A DNA stretch of 64,000 nt from the NCBI GenBank assembly GCA_030340625.1, contig JAOPHQ010002316.1:2501-66500 (forward strand), read 5' to 3'. Below are positions 1 through 12,400 of this stretch, piece after piece (position 1 is the first letter of the stretch; each line of letters begins with the position of its first letter). Under the pieces are notes generated by a model. That model ran no database searches. It saw only the letters and a program-made list of their open reading frames with translations, and had not been told where the DNA came from. This DNA is from Merluccius polli. Lineage: Eukaryota > Chordata > Actinopteri > Gadiformes > Merlucciidae. A program made the translations under genes and the position numbers.

Positions 1-71
1 TCCATGAAGCAGTGAACAGTTGAATTTCTGAAGCATCAAGCAGCAAATGTTTGTTATAATACTATATATAT

Positions 72-710
72 TAGTGGTGGGCCCTTATCGGCGTTAACGC
101 GCTGCGATAACGCGAGAAGGAAGGTAAGCGCCGCGGAACGGCTGCGCTGCAGAACGGCTGCGTCCTCTGCCCGGCGACCCCCCCCCCCCAACACGTTCTC
201 ATCCCAACTCGTAATATACCGACGATTTGTCATCACGCCCCTAGACGTCTGATACTGACGCAAAAGGTACCCTCCCGCGTCTGTGTGAAACGATCTGGGT
301 TCTCATAAACCCGTTCGCGTTGGTAAGAGACGAGCAGAGTCTACAGCGTCCGCTCGCAGAGCAGAGTCTACAGCGTCCGCAGTCTACTGTGAAACAATTC
401 ACTCCAAAAAGGGTTATGGTTAGGGTTATGGTTAGCGTAATCTATCACCGTGACCGGGTTATTATTGGAGTGAATGGATGCTGTAGACTCAGCCCCCCCC
501 CCCCGGTCAACAATCGCCCCCCCCCCCCCGTCAACAATCACGCACCCCCGTCAACAATCGTGCAGACTTATTTTTAGTCATTATTTAGGTCGCACACGCA
601 TATTATGAATGCCTTCGACAGAATTCAAATGAGCCATTTTAATCTAGATTAATTCCAAGATTACAGTTAGATTAATCTAGATTAAAGAAATTAATCTATG
701 CCCAACACTA
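72..710. mobile_element. hAT-like non-autonomous element
   Basis: The left end TAGTGGTGGGC and right end GCCCAACACTA are inverted with one mismatch. Flanks are AT-rich (ATATATAT before, ATATTTAT after), compatible with an 8-bp target duplication. The right arm contains the ATTAATCTAGATTAA-type motif seen in a widespread fish repeat family. Inside are C-homopolymer runs with three copies of GTCAACAATC and a short duplication (GCAGAGTCTACAGCGTCCGC, about 340-380). Confidence 0.6.
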
Positions 711-711
711 A

Positions 712-718
<7 letters not shown>

Positions 719-758
<40 letters not shown>

Positions 759-853
759 TTATTTATATATTTATTTATTTATATAAATGACCTAGACGAT
801 GAATCGAGTCGTTGATTAATCTGCGTGACATACGGTGAATTGAGTTAGACCAA

Positions 854-950
<97 letters not shown>
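719..950. repeat. (TA)n and (GT)n microsatellites
   Basis: A (TA)n run at about 719-752 is followed by AT-rich spacer and an almost pure (GT)47 at 856-950. From 951 to about 1600 I see no gene or named repeat. Confidence 0.95.
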
Positions 951-952
<2 letters not shown>

Positions 953-1601
953 TGAGTGAGGCACAGAGCCCAACCGAAGCTGAGATGTCACATCGCCTCC
1001 AGAGCCAGGGAGTGTGATTTTACTGCGTTTTGCATCGGCGCGGCTTCGAGGCGCGGGATTTGCATGTGGTTTTGCGTGGCTTTGATAGCGAGCGAGCGAA
1101 CAGACAGAATCGCAAAAGCGGTTTGGCGAAGGGGGAAGTAATCAACAAAGTCACACTCAATCTAACAAGGATCCACTTTACCGCAGAGTGCATTTCCTGA
1201 TTCGCCGGAAGTTACACTTACTTTTCCGCCGCCACCCAGCTGTGGTCCAGTCCCCCCCCGCCCCCCCCACTCAGTCCTTATGGTGGGAACACATGCAGGT
1301 CAAAAAGGCCCATAAAATAATTAAGTCTTTCAGACCAGAGCCCTACAGGCGCTAGTGATGTTGAAGCACCTATGTTCGCTGAAAGTTCAACCAAATTGGT
1401 CGAGGTCAACCACGGTGACCTCTATCGTCGCCGCCCCTCGAAATGCGCGAACCAATCGTTATAAAGTGGGCGGTCCCACCTCGCCATAAGCCGCCATCTA
1501 TGGGCGCCATCGGAAAAAAAAAGAGTCAAATGTGTGGCGGCACTTTAGTAAGAGTGCTACAGATTATTTTGAGGTTGATTTCGCCCGTCGCTGTTTCAAA
1601 G

Positions 1602-1674
1602 CAGGGCCGGCCTTAGCGTTTTTGGTGCCCTAGGCGAGCCCCGCAGAAGGCGCCCCTCCTTAGGCCCCCCCCAC

Positions 1675-1749
<75 letters not shown>

Positions 1750-2078
1750 AGGTGCGCGGATGGGCTATTATTGTATCCGCAACCGCATCACAAAACTCAT
1801 CATCCGTCCGCCATCCATCCGCACCAACGTTTTTTGACCAATTTCAAAACCGCACCCGCCCGCCATCCGCGGGCGCTGCTGACGCGAGAAAAAAAGTGTG
1901 CTCGTTTTTATCGGATGTAAGTAACAATATTTAACAATGTAACTTATATATATCTTTTCATTTGATTGGTTCAACCGCCACCCGCCCGAATTTAATTAAA
2001 ATATTATTTTTCGTAAGGTCATCCGCCCGATCCGCGGTTTAACCGCGGAGTCCGCGGCTGTAACCGCCATCCGCGCAC

Positions 2079-2145
<67 letters not shown>

Positions 2146-2435
2146 CCGAAATCAGTGCACAAAAGCTTGTTTACAGCTCACACTACACCCAGCAAGGGGT
2201 GGACAGCATCACAGACAGATTCATATCTTAATTTTCCAATTTTATTTTGAATTCCTTGTGGGGGCGGGGGGGCATCGTTATTATTGAACATCCATGGCGG
2301 CGCCCTGCTGTCCATATAATTATTTCCATTTAAAATAAAAACACAAATCTTTTTTCCTTGGCTTAGCGCCCCCCCCCTACGGCTGGTCGGTGCCCGAGGC
2401 GGCGGCCTATAGGGTGCCGGGGGGGGCGGCCCCTG
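1602..2435. mobile_element. Non-autonomous DNA element, interrupted by a second element
   Basis: The left end CAGGGCCGGCCTTAGCG... and the right end ...GGGCGGCCCCTG are imperfect inverted repeats, and GGTGCCCTAGGCG near the left has its counterpart in GGTGCCCGAGGCGG near the right. The middle contains (CA)n arrays and the hAT-like element at 1747-2084. Related GGTGCCCTAGG fragments occur at about 11155-11215. No transposase is seen. Exact ends are approximate because no clear target duplication was found. Confidence 0.55.
1747..2084. mobile_element. hAT-like MITE inserted in a (CA)n tract
   Basis: The inverted ends are TAGAGGTGCGCGGATGG at 1747 and CCATCCGCGCACCCTCTA ending at 2084, a near-perfect 17-bp TIR. 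(CA)n flanks both sides (1676-1746 and 2085-2140), so the target duplication lies within the dinucleotide repeat and cannot be sized. The interior is rich in CCATCCGC motifs. There is no coding capacity, which fits a non-autonomous hAT-type element. Confidence 0.7.
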
Positions 2436-3130
2436 CGGCAGGAAATGAATTACGCCGTTTTTTGGAGCCGCTCAGCACGAAATCGGCGTATTTTCGCGTA
2501 TATCCTCGGCTAATTAGCGGCGCCGGGGCTTGTGTTTGTTGTGGAGATAAGTATACAGTCAGCTAATGAACATCTCTCCAGTTAAACCCAAGGCCGTCTC
2601 CGAGGACAGCGGACCGCAGATGAATACGAAGCGGAGGCCGGGGGGCCGGGGGTCCCGTTTTACGGACAGGAACCGGGGAAGAGCCGGTGGGCTAATGACG
2701 GCGGGATCAAGGAGTCTGCGTTCCTCAGACGAGCAATTTCTTAACCTCACACACACACACACACACACGTGGCGTCAGGTTTGGCCGAACGTCTAGACCC
2801 GGACGGCGTAACTAGAAGCAGAAAGACAAACGCAGAATATTCTGAACGGTCCCCCGTCCCGTGTGTTTGATTTGTTTAAACACACGCATCTACAAGCGCT
2901 TCACAGAAAGCTATGAAAGCTAGCTATTAAAATGAGATAAAAGGTCATCAAAAAAAACAATCAAAACAGTCTAATCTTTAATATCTACTTTACCCAGTTT
3001 GAAGACCGTTATGACCGTAGTGGTATGGACCGAACAATCAACCGGCGGTACCTCAGCCTCGCAATTTCAGGATAAAATGATCCAACCGCTTTGGAAATTG
3101 ATAGTGTAAACAAACACACACACACACACC

Positions 3131-3340
3131 ACAAACTACTTTAAACCATACCCATTTACAGGTACAATCCAAACACACACACAAACTACTTTAAACCATA
3201 CCCATTTACAGGTACAATCCAAACACACACACAAACTACTTTAAACCATACCCATTTACAGGTACAATTCAAATACACACACACACACTACTTTAAACCG
3301 TACCCATTTACAGGTACAATCCAAACACACACACACACAC
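3131..3340 (+). repeat. Four-copy minisatellite, 50-53 bp unit
   Basis: The unit ACTACTTTAAACCATACCC / ATTTACAGGTACAAT / (CA)n starts at about 3135, 3185, 3235 and 3288. The third spacing is longer because the CA run is longer. No gene overlaps it. Confidence 0.85.
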
Positions 3341-3840
3341 ATTTGAAGAATTGTGTGAAAAGATTGGTCCATTAACTTCAAAATTGATAGTTTCCAAACA
3401 CAAGCGCACACAGACACACGCACAAAACACACACACACACAGAGACACACCACCAGCCACCCATGTAATAACAGACAAACGCAATCATGAACCTGGGCGC
3501 ATGCGTGTGTGTGTGTGTGTCCTGCGTGAAAAGGAGGTCATTTAAACACGCGTGGCCATCTGTTTCAGTGGCGTTTGATTTAGCGAGGAAAGGTTAACGC
3601 GGTTTCCTTACTTCCTCCGCCCGTCGGCTGGGCACGCTCAGACTGCAGGTCTGCACTGGCCAGACCAATCACAACACAGCTGGGCCGCTCAACCGTGTCA
3701 TCATAAGGTGTGTGACCACCTGCGGCCGCAGTGGCGGTGTGTTGTGGGTAATCACCCACGCCAGGCTGTCATTTAGCCAGTCAGGGGGCCTAATGTGGCG
3801 GCCGTGCAGAGGAGGAAGTATGTGTTTGTAGGTGTGCGTA

Positions 3841-3965
3841 GGTGTGTGTGTGTGTGTGTGTGTGTTTGTAATAGATACAGATGGATGGATTGATTCTATA
3901 CCATCTTTCCTATACATGAAGACATTTTTCTAGGAAAAAGACATCAGGGTCAATTACAAGCTTGA

Positions 3966-3996
<31 letters not shown>

Positions 3997-4115
3997 TAAT
4001 AGATACAGATGGATGGATTGATTCAATACCACCTTTCCTATACCTCAAGAAATTATTCTGGGAGAAAGACATCAGGGTCAGTTACACGCTTGAGTGTGTG
4101 TGTGTGCGTGTGTGT
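3841..4115 (+). repeat. Tandem duplication, about 125 bp unit, with GT tracts
   Basis: The block from (GT)n through TTTGTAATAGATACAGATGG, CTTTCCTATAC, AAAGACATCAGGGTCA to CTTGAGTGTG occurs at about 3850-3966 and again at about 3970-4095, with about 10 percent divergence. Confidence 0.8.
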
Positions 4116-6935
4116 GAAGTGAATGTACTGTAATCACGGTGCACCTGAGGTGTAGCATTTGAGCGCGTCCTCCAGTCTAGCAGGTCTTTGTCTCTGTGTG
4201 TCAGAGACCAGCGTTTTACCGTCCCTGCAGAAGCGTGACGCTAGGCGCGCCCACGCGCGCGCGTGTGTGTGTGTGTGTGTGCCTGTGTGTGTGTGTGAGT
4301 GCGGGTGTCACATTCTGACATCCACTTCAGGCAGTGACACTTTGAAAAATGCTCCCTTATCATTAGCATGGCTGGTAGCGTTTGTTCATAGTTATTTTTA
4401 TTCGTCAGCCTAATGTGTGTCGCTGGGGTTTGAACTCATATCCTTCATATCCTCGGCGTCTCATTCTGCAGACGCTCCCTTAAGGAAACAAGCTGAAAAG
4501 GGATTTAGACACAAAAGAATATACGCCATTTCCCCAACCAGTTTCTCTGCCTTTGGGTGAATGCAGGGTGGCACCGAAAATGCAAAAGACTTGTAAATCT
4601 CCCTCCCTCACATCACATGGTTTTGGGTTCTTTTGTTTAAAATATTCAAAGTCGGGCGGGGTCGGCGCACCCATTAGCCGCCGTCGCTGCTACAGGTGGC
4701 TGGCAAAACCGGCGGCGATCCCATTAGCCAGCTGTTAGACATCTCCTGGCCTCTCGCCACACAATACCACCCCCCCGCCCCCCACGCGTCTAGAGGAAAC
4801 ACTTCGCTCTGGTCGGCACGACTTGCAGGGACAAGTTGGTCCAATGCTAGGCTGGGATTGAACGCTCCCGCCGTTGAAACTCTGCGACGGATACGCCCGA
4901 TTATTTCCGGATTTTCCAGTGTCGGAGGGAGAAGTGATCCAGTCACAGTTTTGTATAATAACTTTAAAGAGTTAATGATCATTTTACCTGTCATATAAAG
5001 ATAGAGGCATGTCGGCTAACAGTGGGAGCCGTCAACAAGAATTAATGTAACACAGGAAACGTGATAAACACAGAATCAGCAGACTTATTGGAAAAAGGAA
5101 TAAAATAGCGGCGGTGAAGGGATGGAGGGAAGAGGGAGAAGCAGTGAGCAAGGACTTGGAAGAATGACAGGATGGGAGCGCCGGTCCCTCCGGTCCGAAC
5201 CTCAGGGCAGATGTGCGAAGGGTCAAGCGCCGAAGTCACCCGAGGTCGCTTTGACAGAGGCGGAAAAAACGAGCTGTGACTCCGTCCAACAACAACATGG
5301 GCTTCCCTAGCAGGAGGCGGAGACTGAAGCCTTTATTGTCTTGTCCTGAGAAAAACAAGAAAAAACATAAGATATGCGCTTGGACAAGTTTCTAAGTGGT
5401 GATTTTATCTGGGTCTGATTGTGATGATTGCTCGTCGCAAATTCCTCTCATTTCCCCTTTCTAAACTTTACCCAGAGGTGACAGACGACAATTACACGCA
5501 TGGCCTCTCAGAGTGAGTTGCTTTGTGTGTTGACTCTCAATCAAACTACATCCAACTTTATTTATATGATATATTGCACCGCAAGATTCGCAGAAAATTT
5601 GAACCGCCGATGTCAAAAATGTCAGCGACGGTCTCTGCGATTTTTCTGCCGAAACAAAGTTGACGTTGCAGCCCGCGATTCATACGTGTGTTGCATGAAG
5701 CAGTACTCTCTTATCTCACTAAAAATGGAGGACCCGTGTCTGCATGTCCTTCGATTTTCTCGACAACCGTTCACCCGATCGTCTTCACGCTTGGCGGGCG
5801 TGTCGCCGAAGGACCCGAGGAAAGCGCAGTGTCGAGTGTGAAGCCGTTCGGACGAGCGGTTCTCCGGAAAGTTGCGATAGCAGCGGCGATACCGGAGGCC
5901 GAGCCGTCGGCCCGTCCGGACCAGGGCTCGGTTTGAACGCTTTGAACGGGCGCTGCACTGGCATTAGTGTGGTATATTCTTCTCGGCTGCCAGAATGCTG
6001 GTGTGTGGATGATGAAATGATGGAGGTCCGCTCTCGCAAGTGTCTGAGTAAATAACTTTTTATTTAACAGAGAACACAAGCGGGAAGTCATTCAATGCAT
6101 TGAATTGTCCGAAACCTCTCGAACCGGCCCAATGGGGTCAGAGTCTGAACTGATCTCTCTAATACACACACACTTCTTACCAAGTCAGGTGTGCCTTCAT
6201 TGGCTTGTTTCTGAAGACCGAAGCTGTACTCCCATATAGCAGATAACGTTTTGGATTTACGATCAAAGACAAACTGTCACAATCACGTATGCAAGCCTTT
6301 CCAAGGCCATGGGAAAGAGCTTCATGGTACACAGTTGGCCTTTAGGGTTATCTGTATGTCTCCATATGTTGTGGAAGAACACATCTGTGTTACTCTCTTA
6401 AAACAGAAACATTCTTTATGTAAAATATGAGTGAATATGATGAATAAAAGAAATAAGGAGAACAACCTGTAAATGTACAACAGAAAATACACTACATTAG
6501 AAAATAGCTGAGCATGACGTCTCCCCTCTAAGTTGTGTTGTCTCCTCATATCTGTGTGCAACCAGGTGTGGAGATACAAACGCACCGAGGGCGACGGGAC
6601 TATCCGTATCGGGTATCGTTCAATCCCCTCTATTGGACCTCATAGTTTTGTGTGGGGTGGTACATTCCAGTCATAGCGAGGGTTTCTATCATGGATAAAT
6701 CAATAGCGTAAGATTAGGGTTGGTACTGTTCTCCCGTTTAGGAAAGGCAAACATGTATCTGGCCACCGAGTGTGACCCCACACATATACACACACATGCG
6801 CAATCTCAAACACACACACACACACACACAGCGCTAGAGGGTTGACTGTGTTTAGCTAGCTGTAGCTCATTGTTGAAACAGGGATTTCCATGTTTCCATG
6901 TGTGTCTCTGTGGCGTGTCCCCTGTGTCACCTAAC

Positions 6936-6940
<5 letters not shown>
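4116..6940. other. Intergenic stretch, no gene recognised
   Basis: Open frames here are short, unspliced and low in complexity or unlike any known protein. Apart from short GT/CA runs and a GCGCGC patch at about 4250-4275, I see no delimited repeat, RNA gene or conserved coding segment. The nearest gene is cavin2 downstream. Confidence 0.6.
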
Positions 6941-7013
<73 letters not shown>

Positions 7014-7058
7014 TGACAGGGAGGGCAAAGAGTTCACGTGTACAGGGCCACAGGACCT

Positions 7059-7098
<40 letters not shown>
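6941..7098 (+). repeat. Two (CA)n microsatellites upstream of cavin2
   Basis: A near-pure CA run at 6941-7011 and a second at about 7061-7098 are separated by 50 bp of unique sequence. Both lie within 800 bp of the cavin2 start codon. Confidence 0.95.
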
Positions 7099-7100
<2 letters not shown>

Positions 7101-7125
7101 CAAGAGATATAGAAACCACAACAAT

Positions 7126-7260
7126 GTGAGAGACAGAGAGAGAGACAGAGAGAGAGAGAGGGGGAGAGAGAGAGAGGAGAGAGGGGGAGAGAGATAGAGA
7201 GAGAGGGGGAGGGAGGGAGAAAGAGAGAGAGCAGGAGAGAGGGAGAGAGAGAGGGAGAGC
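7126..7260 (+). repeat. (GA)n purine tract upstream of cavin2
   Basis: About 135 bp of GAGA with GGG interruptions lies roughly 500 bp upstream of the cavin2 start codon, directly after two (CA)n arrays (6941-7011 and 7061-7098). A shorter GA tract follows at 7466-7511 and a (TCA)n run at 7661-7687, all probably in the promoter or 5' leader. Such polypurine DNA can adopt triplex structure. No TATA box is evident. Confidence 0.8.
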
Positions 7261-7751
7261 GCACGCTGCACAGTGAACACCACTGTGCCTCTCCATTCTC
7301 CTGTAGGGCTAGGCCTGTCCTGTTGCCACGGCAACATAGCCCCTCCCTTTAGCCCACGGGTGAGGTGTTTTGAAAACTCTCTCACATAATGCGTGTGTGT
7401 GTGTGTGGGAAGGGGGGGGGGAGAGGGAGAGAGAAGAGACGAGTGCGACCGAGCGAGAGTTGTAGACACAGAGAGAGAGAAAGAGAGAGAGACAGAGAGA
7501 GAGAGAGAGGGGGAGTAAAAAAAGGGGAGTGTGTACGTGGAGTAAAGTTTTGCTGCAGTTCAAACCTCATTCCCCGAGAGCTCAGGAGAGCGACTGACAG
7601 CAGCGGCGGCAGCAGCAGCAGTGTCACTCGCCCCCCCCAAACAACTTCAAACCCACGAGTCATCATCATCATCATCATCATCATCACCAGACCGCCAAAC
7701 CGGACAGTCCAGGCGTTCAGCAGCCGACCAGTTCCAGCCCCGCCAGGTACG

Positions 7752-8292
7752 ATGGGAGAGGACTCGTCCCACGCCGAGCGCTGCAGCGTCTCCAGCTCCT
7801 CCGGCCCCTCCAGCCCCCTGCAGCCGCAGGGCGACCGAGCCGAGCTCCTCACCCCGAGCTTCGGCGGCAACTCCGCGCCGTCCTCGCCCGTCGGCACCCT
7901 GGCCCGCATGGGCTTCAAGCTCAGCCCCACCAGCCCCACCAGCCCCGGGCGCCGACCGCGGGCAGGTGAGCGCCATCACGGTGGTGGCGCTCCTGGACAA
8001 GCTGGTGAACATGCTGGACGCCGTGCAGGACAACCAGCGGCGCATGGAGTCGCGGCAGGCCGAGCTGGAGGGCGCGGTGCGGCTGGTGCAGGGCGACGTG
8101 AGCCGCCTGACCAAGACGCACGCGTCCACCGCCGGCAGCGTGGGCAAGCTGCTGGAGAGGTCGCGCAAGGTCGGCGACGGCATGAAGGAGGTGAGGGAGC
8201 GCATGGACAAGCAGGCGACCGCCGTGAAGCGGCTGGAGAGCAACCACCACAACCTGCTCAAGAGGAACCACTTCAAGGTGCTCATCTTCCAG
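7752..8292 (+). CDS. cavin2: cavin2 coding exon 1 (N-terminus and HR1 coiled coil), with a +1 frame break
   Basis: The ATG at 7752 opens MGEDSSHAERCSVSSSSGP, the expected SDPR start, and reads to about SPTSPTSPG. The conserved HR1 coiled coil (QVSAITVVALLDKLVNML onward, from 7963) lies in the next frame, so one base is extra, or two are missing, between about 7940 and 7962. The sequence there is very GC-rich (CCCCGGGCGCCGACCGCGGG). The HR1 frame then runs open to HFKVLIFQ and a canonical donor at 8293. Reading straight on in the first frame leaves the family at once (GERHHGGGAPG). I favour a base-call or assembly indel over a true null allele because both sides are well conserved. Confidence 0.88.
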
Positions 8293-9391
8293 GTGAGTGG
8301 CGGGCGGGGGGGGGCCGGGGGGGGGGGGGGGGGGTTCAGAGAAGGGGGGAAACCTCACCGCATTCCCGAGGAGCCTATGAGCAAGTGGGTGTGATTGTGT
8401 CGTGGGTGTGTGTTGCAGTTAAGGGGGGTGGGGGGGTGTGTGTGTGTGTGTGACCAAAAAACGGTAACAACAAAAAAGCAAATAACAAATGTAACAAACG
8501 TTAATGCCTGAGAAGAGCCCTAGTTTAGTTTATTGATGTCACACACTCATAAGGTCAGAGTTCAACTGTCAGTGTGTGTGTGTGTGGGGGGGGGGGGGGG
8601 TGTGGGGGGTTCAGAGAAGGGGGAAACCTCACTGCATTCCCGAGGAGCCTATGAGCAAGTTGGTAGGATTGTATTGTGGGTGTGTGTTGCAGTTGGGGGG
8701 GGGGGGGGGGGGGGTGCGTGTGTGTGTGACAACAAAACGGTAACAACAAAAAGGCAAATAACAGTTCAACTGTCAGTGTGTGTGTGTGTGGGCGGGGGGG
8801 GGGGGGGGGGGGTTGCCTACAAAACAAGGCAAGACAGTCAGCTTCTGTGTTGTTCTGGGTTATGTAATGGGGTCTCCCGTCGGGGTCGGACCCGTTATCA
8901 GGAACAGGGTTTGTTTGGATGGGAGACCCTTTGTGAAATAAACCAGTTATTACGCACAGACAGACAGACAGACAGACAGAGACACACACACACACACACA
9001 CAGACACTCAGTGAAAGCCTGCACCTGTCTGCTCCCACCCATCGTAGACTACTACAAACACTGTGTTACACACATTGTGTGTGTGTGTGTGTGTATGTGT
9101 GTGTGTGTGTGTGTGTGTGAGAGGCAGAAGAGATTGCGTTGAACCGACTGAATCTGCATGCAGAAAGGAGTGTGTATAGTGTTGCAGGCATGGGAGTGTT
9201 GTAGGTGTGTGTGTGTGTTTGCGTCCATGTGTTGCGTGTGTGTGTCTGTGTGTCGCAGGAGTGTGTGTGTGTGTGTATGTGTGTGTGTGTGTGTGTGTGC
9301 GAGAGAGAGAGGGAAGGGTGTGTCTGGGAACAGAGCCACAGGATAATAGGGTAGGGCTCAGAGTGACTCCGGCTAGATCCGCTTACAGCAC

Positions 9392-9425
<34 letters not shown>

Positions 9426-12400
9426 CATCAGAATGTAAGAAGTGCAGCGCAGGTCTTTTATTCCACATTGTAAAACGTCTCAACGCCCAAAACCAAAAAA
9501 AAAACGAACGGGTTGTATTGTGGTGTGTGATGCTGACATTGGCCTGCGCTTGATAACAAGTTAGCAACCACAGGTTTTTTCAGTTCGGGGGGGTGGGGTG
9601 GGGCGGGGGGGGGACATTGTGAGTGTGTGTGTGTGTGTGTGGAGGGGTTGTGTGGTGGTGTCAAAAAGCAAAACAGTCTCACCCCCACTTTTGAAGTTTC
9701 ACATTTGGAGCGCGATGAGCGGAAGTTGTGAACGATCATGAAATTGCATTTAAGGCGTCACAACATGTCACTAAAATCGAAGGAGTCTCTGTCTCTATGT
9801 ACAAACTCTTATCAGTGGTGTGAATAGACAGGATCATATAAGGAAGACCTGGGACCTGTTGGAAAACACACACGTCACAAACACATCACACACACACACA
9901 CAAACACCCATACACACACTTATTACGCACGCAGCCAGGCATACACACACACATGCATGGACCGGTGCATACACAAATTAACACACGCATACACGCACAC
10001 ACTTGCACACATTTGTGTGTGTGTGTATGCGTGTGTGCCCCCGCGTGTGCGTATGTGTGTGTTTGCTTAAGTAATGGGAAGGTTCCCTCTGCCGGTGTTG
10101 ACTCTGTGAGGAGTGGGGCCCTCCACCGGCAGCATTATCGTCTGGTTTCCTAGGAGCCTCAGGAGCAGAGCAGGTGCAGGGGCCACACTGTGTACTCTGC
10201 GGTCCCAACCGGGCCCCACGTGCTCCCCCTTAATGAGCCTGTGGTGTTTAACCCCGTCTCATAGCCACTATGGCTGCAGTAACCGGTTGTTTGTTCACAG
10301 CACATTACAGTGTGCCCAGATGATGATGAAGATGATGACGACGGCGGGCTTGGTTTTATTGCTGTGAGTTATTGCGCAATATCCCGAGTGTTCATTAAAA
10401 TGAAGACATTGTTGTCCAGGTTTGGGTTTCTATCCGGGGGAAGTCAGCCACAGAGCATTAAGAAGCAGTCCCTTGCCATTGCCCTGTAGGCCGCCTGTCT
10501 GTCTACTTGCTCTTAAAGGGCCCCTGTTTTACCACCAGGTGTGGTCTACATTTAGCCTGGTGCTACTAATCTATATCGCGCAAGGTCTTTTCAGTCCCTA
10601 TCGCACGAGAGTCTGGCCTTTTGCCACGGGCAGTTGATTTGAAGCCATGCCTTGACAGTCAACACTTTCAGCCGATCAGTAAACGTAATGTCACCCATTA
10701 GGCAATTATGTTTGTTCTTTTAAAACTTGTGCTATGGCTGCAGCGATTACGAAATGCGTAAGTGCGCTTTCTGTGCTTCCCAAACGTCTCCAAACCACGT
10801 CACACCTTTACAGCGATTTATTTTCCAATCCACCCAACCACAAACACCAAACGAAATGCTTGCGAAACACCCACGGATCGGCTTTCTCTCTGGACCACAC
10901 TGAAGGTTGTACGCTGATAACAGCTTTGTTGTATCGTTAGGTAAATAGCTGCAGCAATGCACTTAGGCTCGCTGATATTTTTAATTAGGCTTCATGCATT
11001 TTATCTGAGGTGTGCAAAAAAGGTAAACAATAAAGGAGACCCAACATATTGTGTGCGGTTATTAAAAAATATAACAAAATATAAAATACATACAACAAAT
11101 GAATAAATAATTAAAAAAATAATATATATAAAATAATATATATATATAATATATGTGGGGGGCCCCCCTGCAGGTGGTGCCCTAGGTGACCGCCTAGGTT
11201 ACCGCCTGGAAACGCCCCTGAGTGTAATGACTGTCACCTGTGTTAATGAGTCATTCTGTTCAACTGTGTTTCATGTATTTAAGCTCCTTAGTTTCCTAGT
11301 TCCCCAGTTTGTCGGTTTGTTTCTGTCTGCGTGGGTTCATCAAGTAAATCTTCCGCTCTCACCGACCCTGCAGTCTGATCTCTGCATTTGGGTTCACCTC
11401 CCAGTTTTAAAATGTACCGTAGTTTGTGTATCTGAGGTTGAATGAGCAGGCAAATCTATGAAAAATGAGCATGTGACGTCTCTCTTGCGTTATCCACTAA
11501 AGCCCGCCTCCAAGAACAACCGCAGCCTCCGATTGGTCTGTTCCTAGGCTGGACGGTCTGAGAGCAAGCGGCGAGGACGAATCCAAGACCTATGAGATAC
11601 TAATTTCCATACGAGGGCTGGCTCCCACCAGGCTAATGTTGATTAGCCATTACAAGTCATTTTAAAATCAAGCCTACCGAGACTATGATTTGATTTTTAA
11701 ATGGGTGATCAATCAACATCACATCTGATGGTAAAAAAGCCGTATAAAACCCTTTTATACGATATCCATTCAGAAATCCAGCTGTGATTTGAACCAAGCA
11801 GTGGACATATTTGTCTATAGTATTCATCTATATCCTTGGGCCGCCTGCACCTGTTAATATGACGTCTGTAGCGGTGTCATATGACCGTATAATGGAGTTA
11901 CTTTTGAATATTTTCAATACACGGTCGGTTATTTTACAAAGATGTTTTTGTCAAACCTTTTCAGGGGAAGAGTGAGTGGAGCCTTTGTTGATGGGTGTGT
12001 GTGTGTGTGTGTGTGTAGGTGGGTGTGTGTGTGTGTGTGGGGGGGGTGCAAGCATGAATACGTGCACGCCTACCTGGCAAGCCAAGACTAAGATGAGTAC
12101 AAGTGAAGACTGTGGTTGAAGGCTGTGTGCAAAACGTGCACGTGACCACACGCATGTGTGTGTTGGTGTGTGTGAAAGCCATTGTAGGCAGTTGGATCAC
12201 TGTGTGTGTGTGTGTGTGTATGTGTGTGTCGGGTCGGAGCAGGTGTGTGTGTGGGGTCAGGTGTATGCGGTTACAGGCTTGATAAAGGAGCCCATGCAGG
12301 CCTCGGGGAAGGGAGGAATGAAAACAGTCGGTGGAGCCTCCTCCCCCGTCCGCTACACCTTCACTCTTTACTCCTCTTTCTCCCACATAAAGCGCCGGTT

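Noticed and set aside
6806..7563. Cys/Val, Ser/Leu and Thr/His repeat open frames
   Set aside because: They are translations of (GT)n, (CA)n and (GA)n microsatellites. Similar frames at 8533-9473, 9953-10208, 12156-12422 and 44997-45622 were rejected for the same reason.
7963..7972. CAG|GTGAGC string in cavin2 exon 1 as a possible splice donor
   Set aside because: The bases encode QVSA of the conserved HR1 start (QVNAVTV in human), and no acceptor downstream would restore the coil. It explains neither the frame break nor the protein.
7389..8453. 354-codon + strand open frame over cavin2 exon 1
   Set aside because: It joins the true N-terminus to an out-of-frame reading of HR1 (GERHHGGGAPG...) and runs into the intron. 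Its upstream part is GA/GT repeat in the 5' leader.
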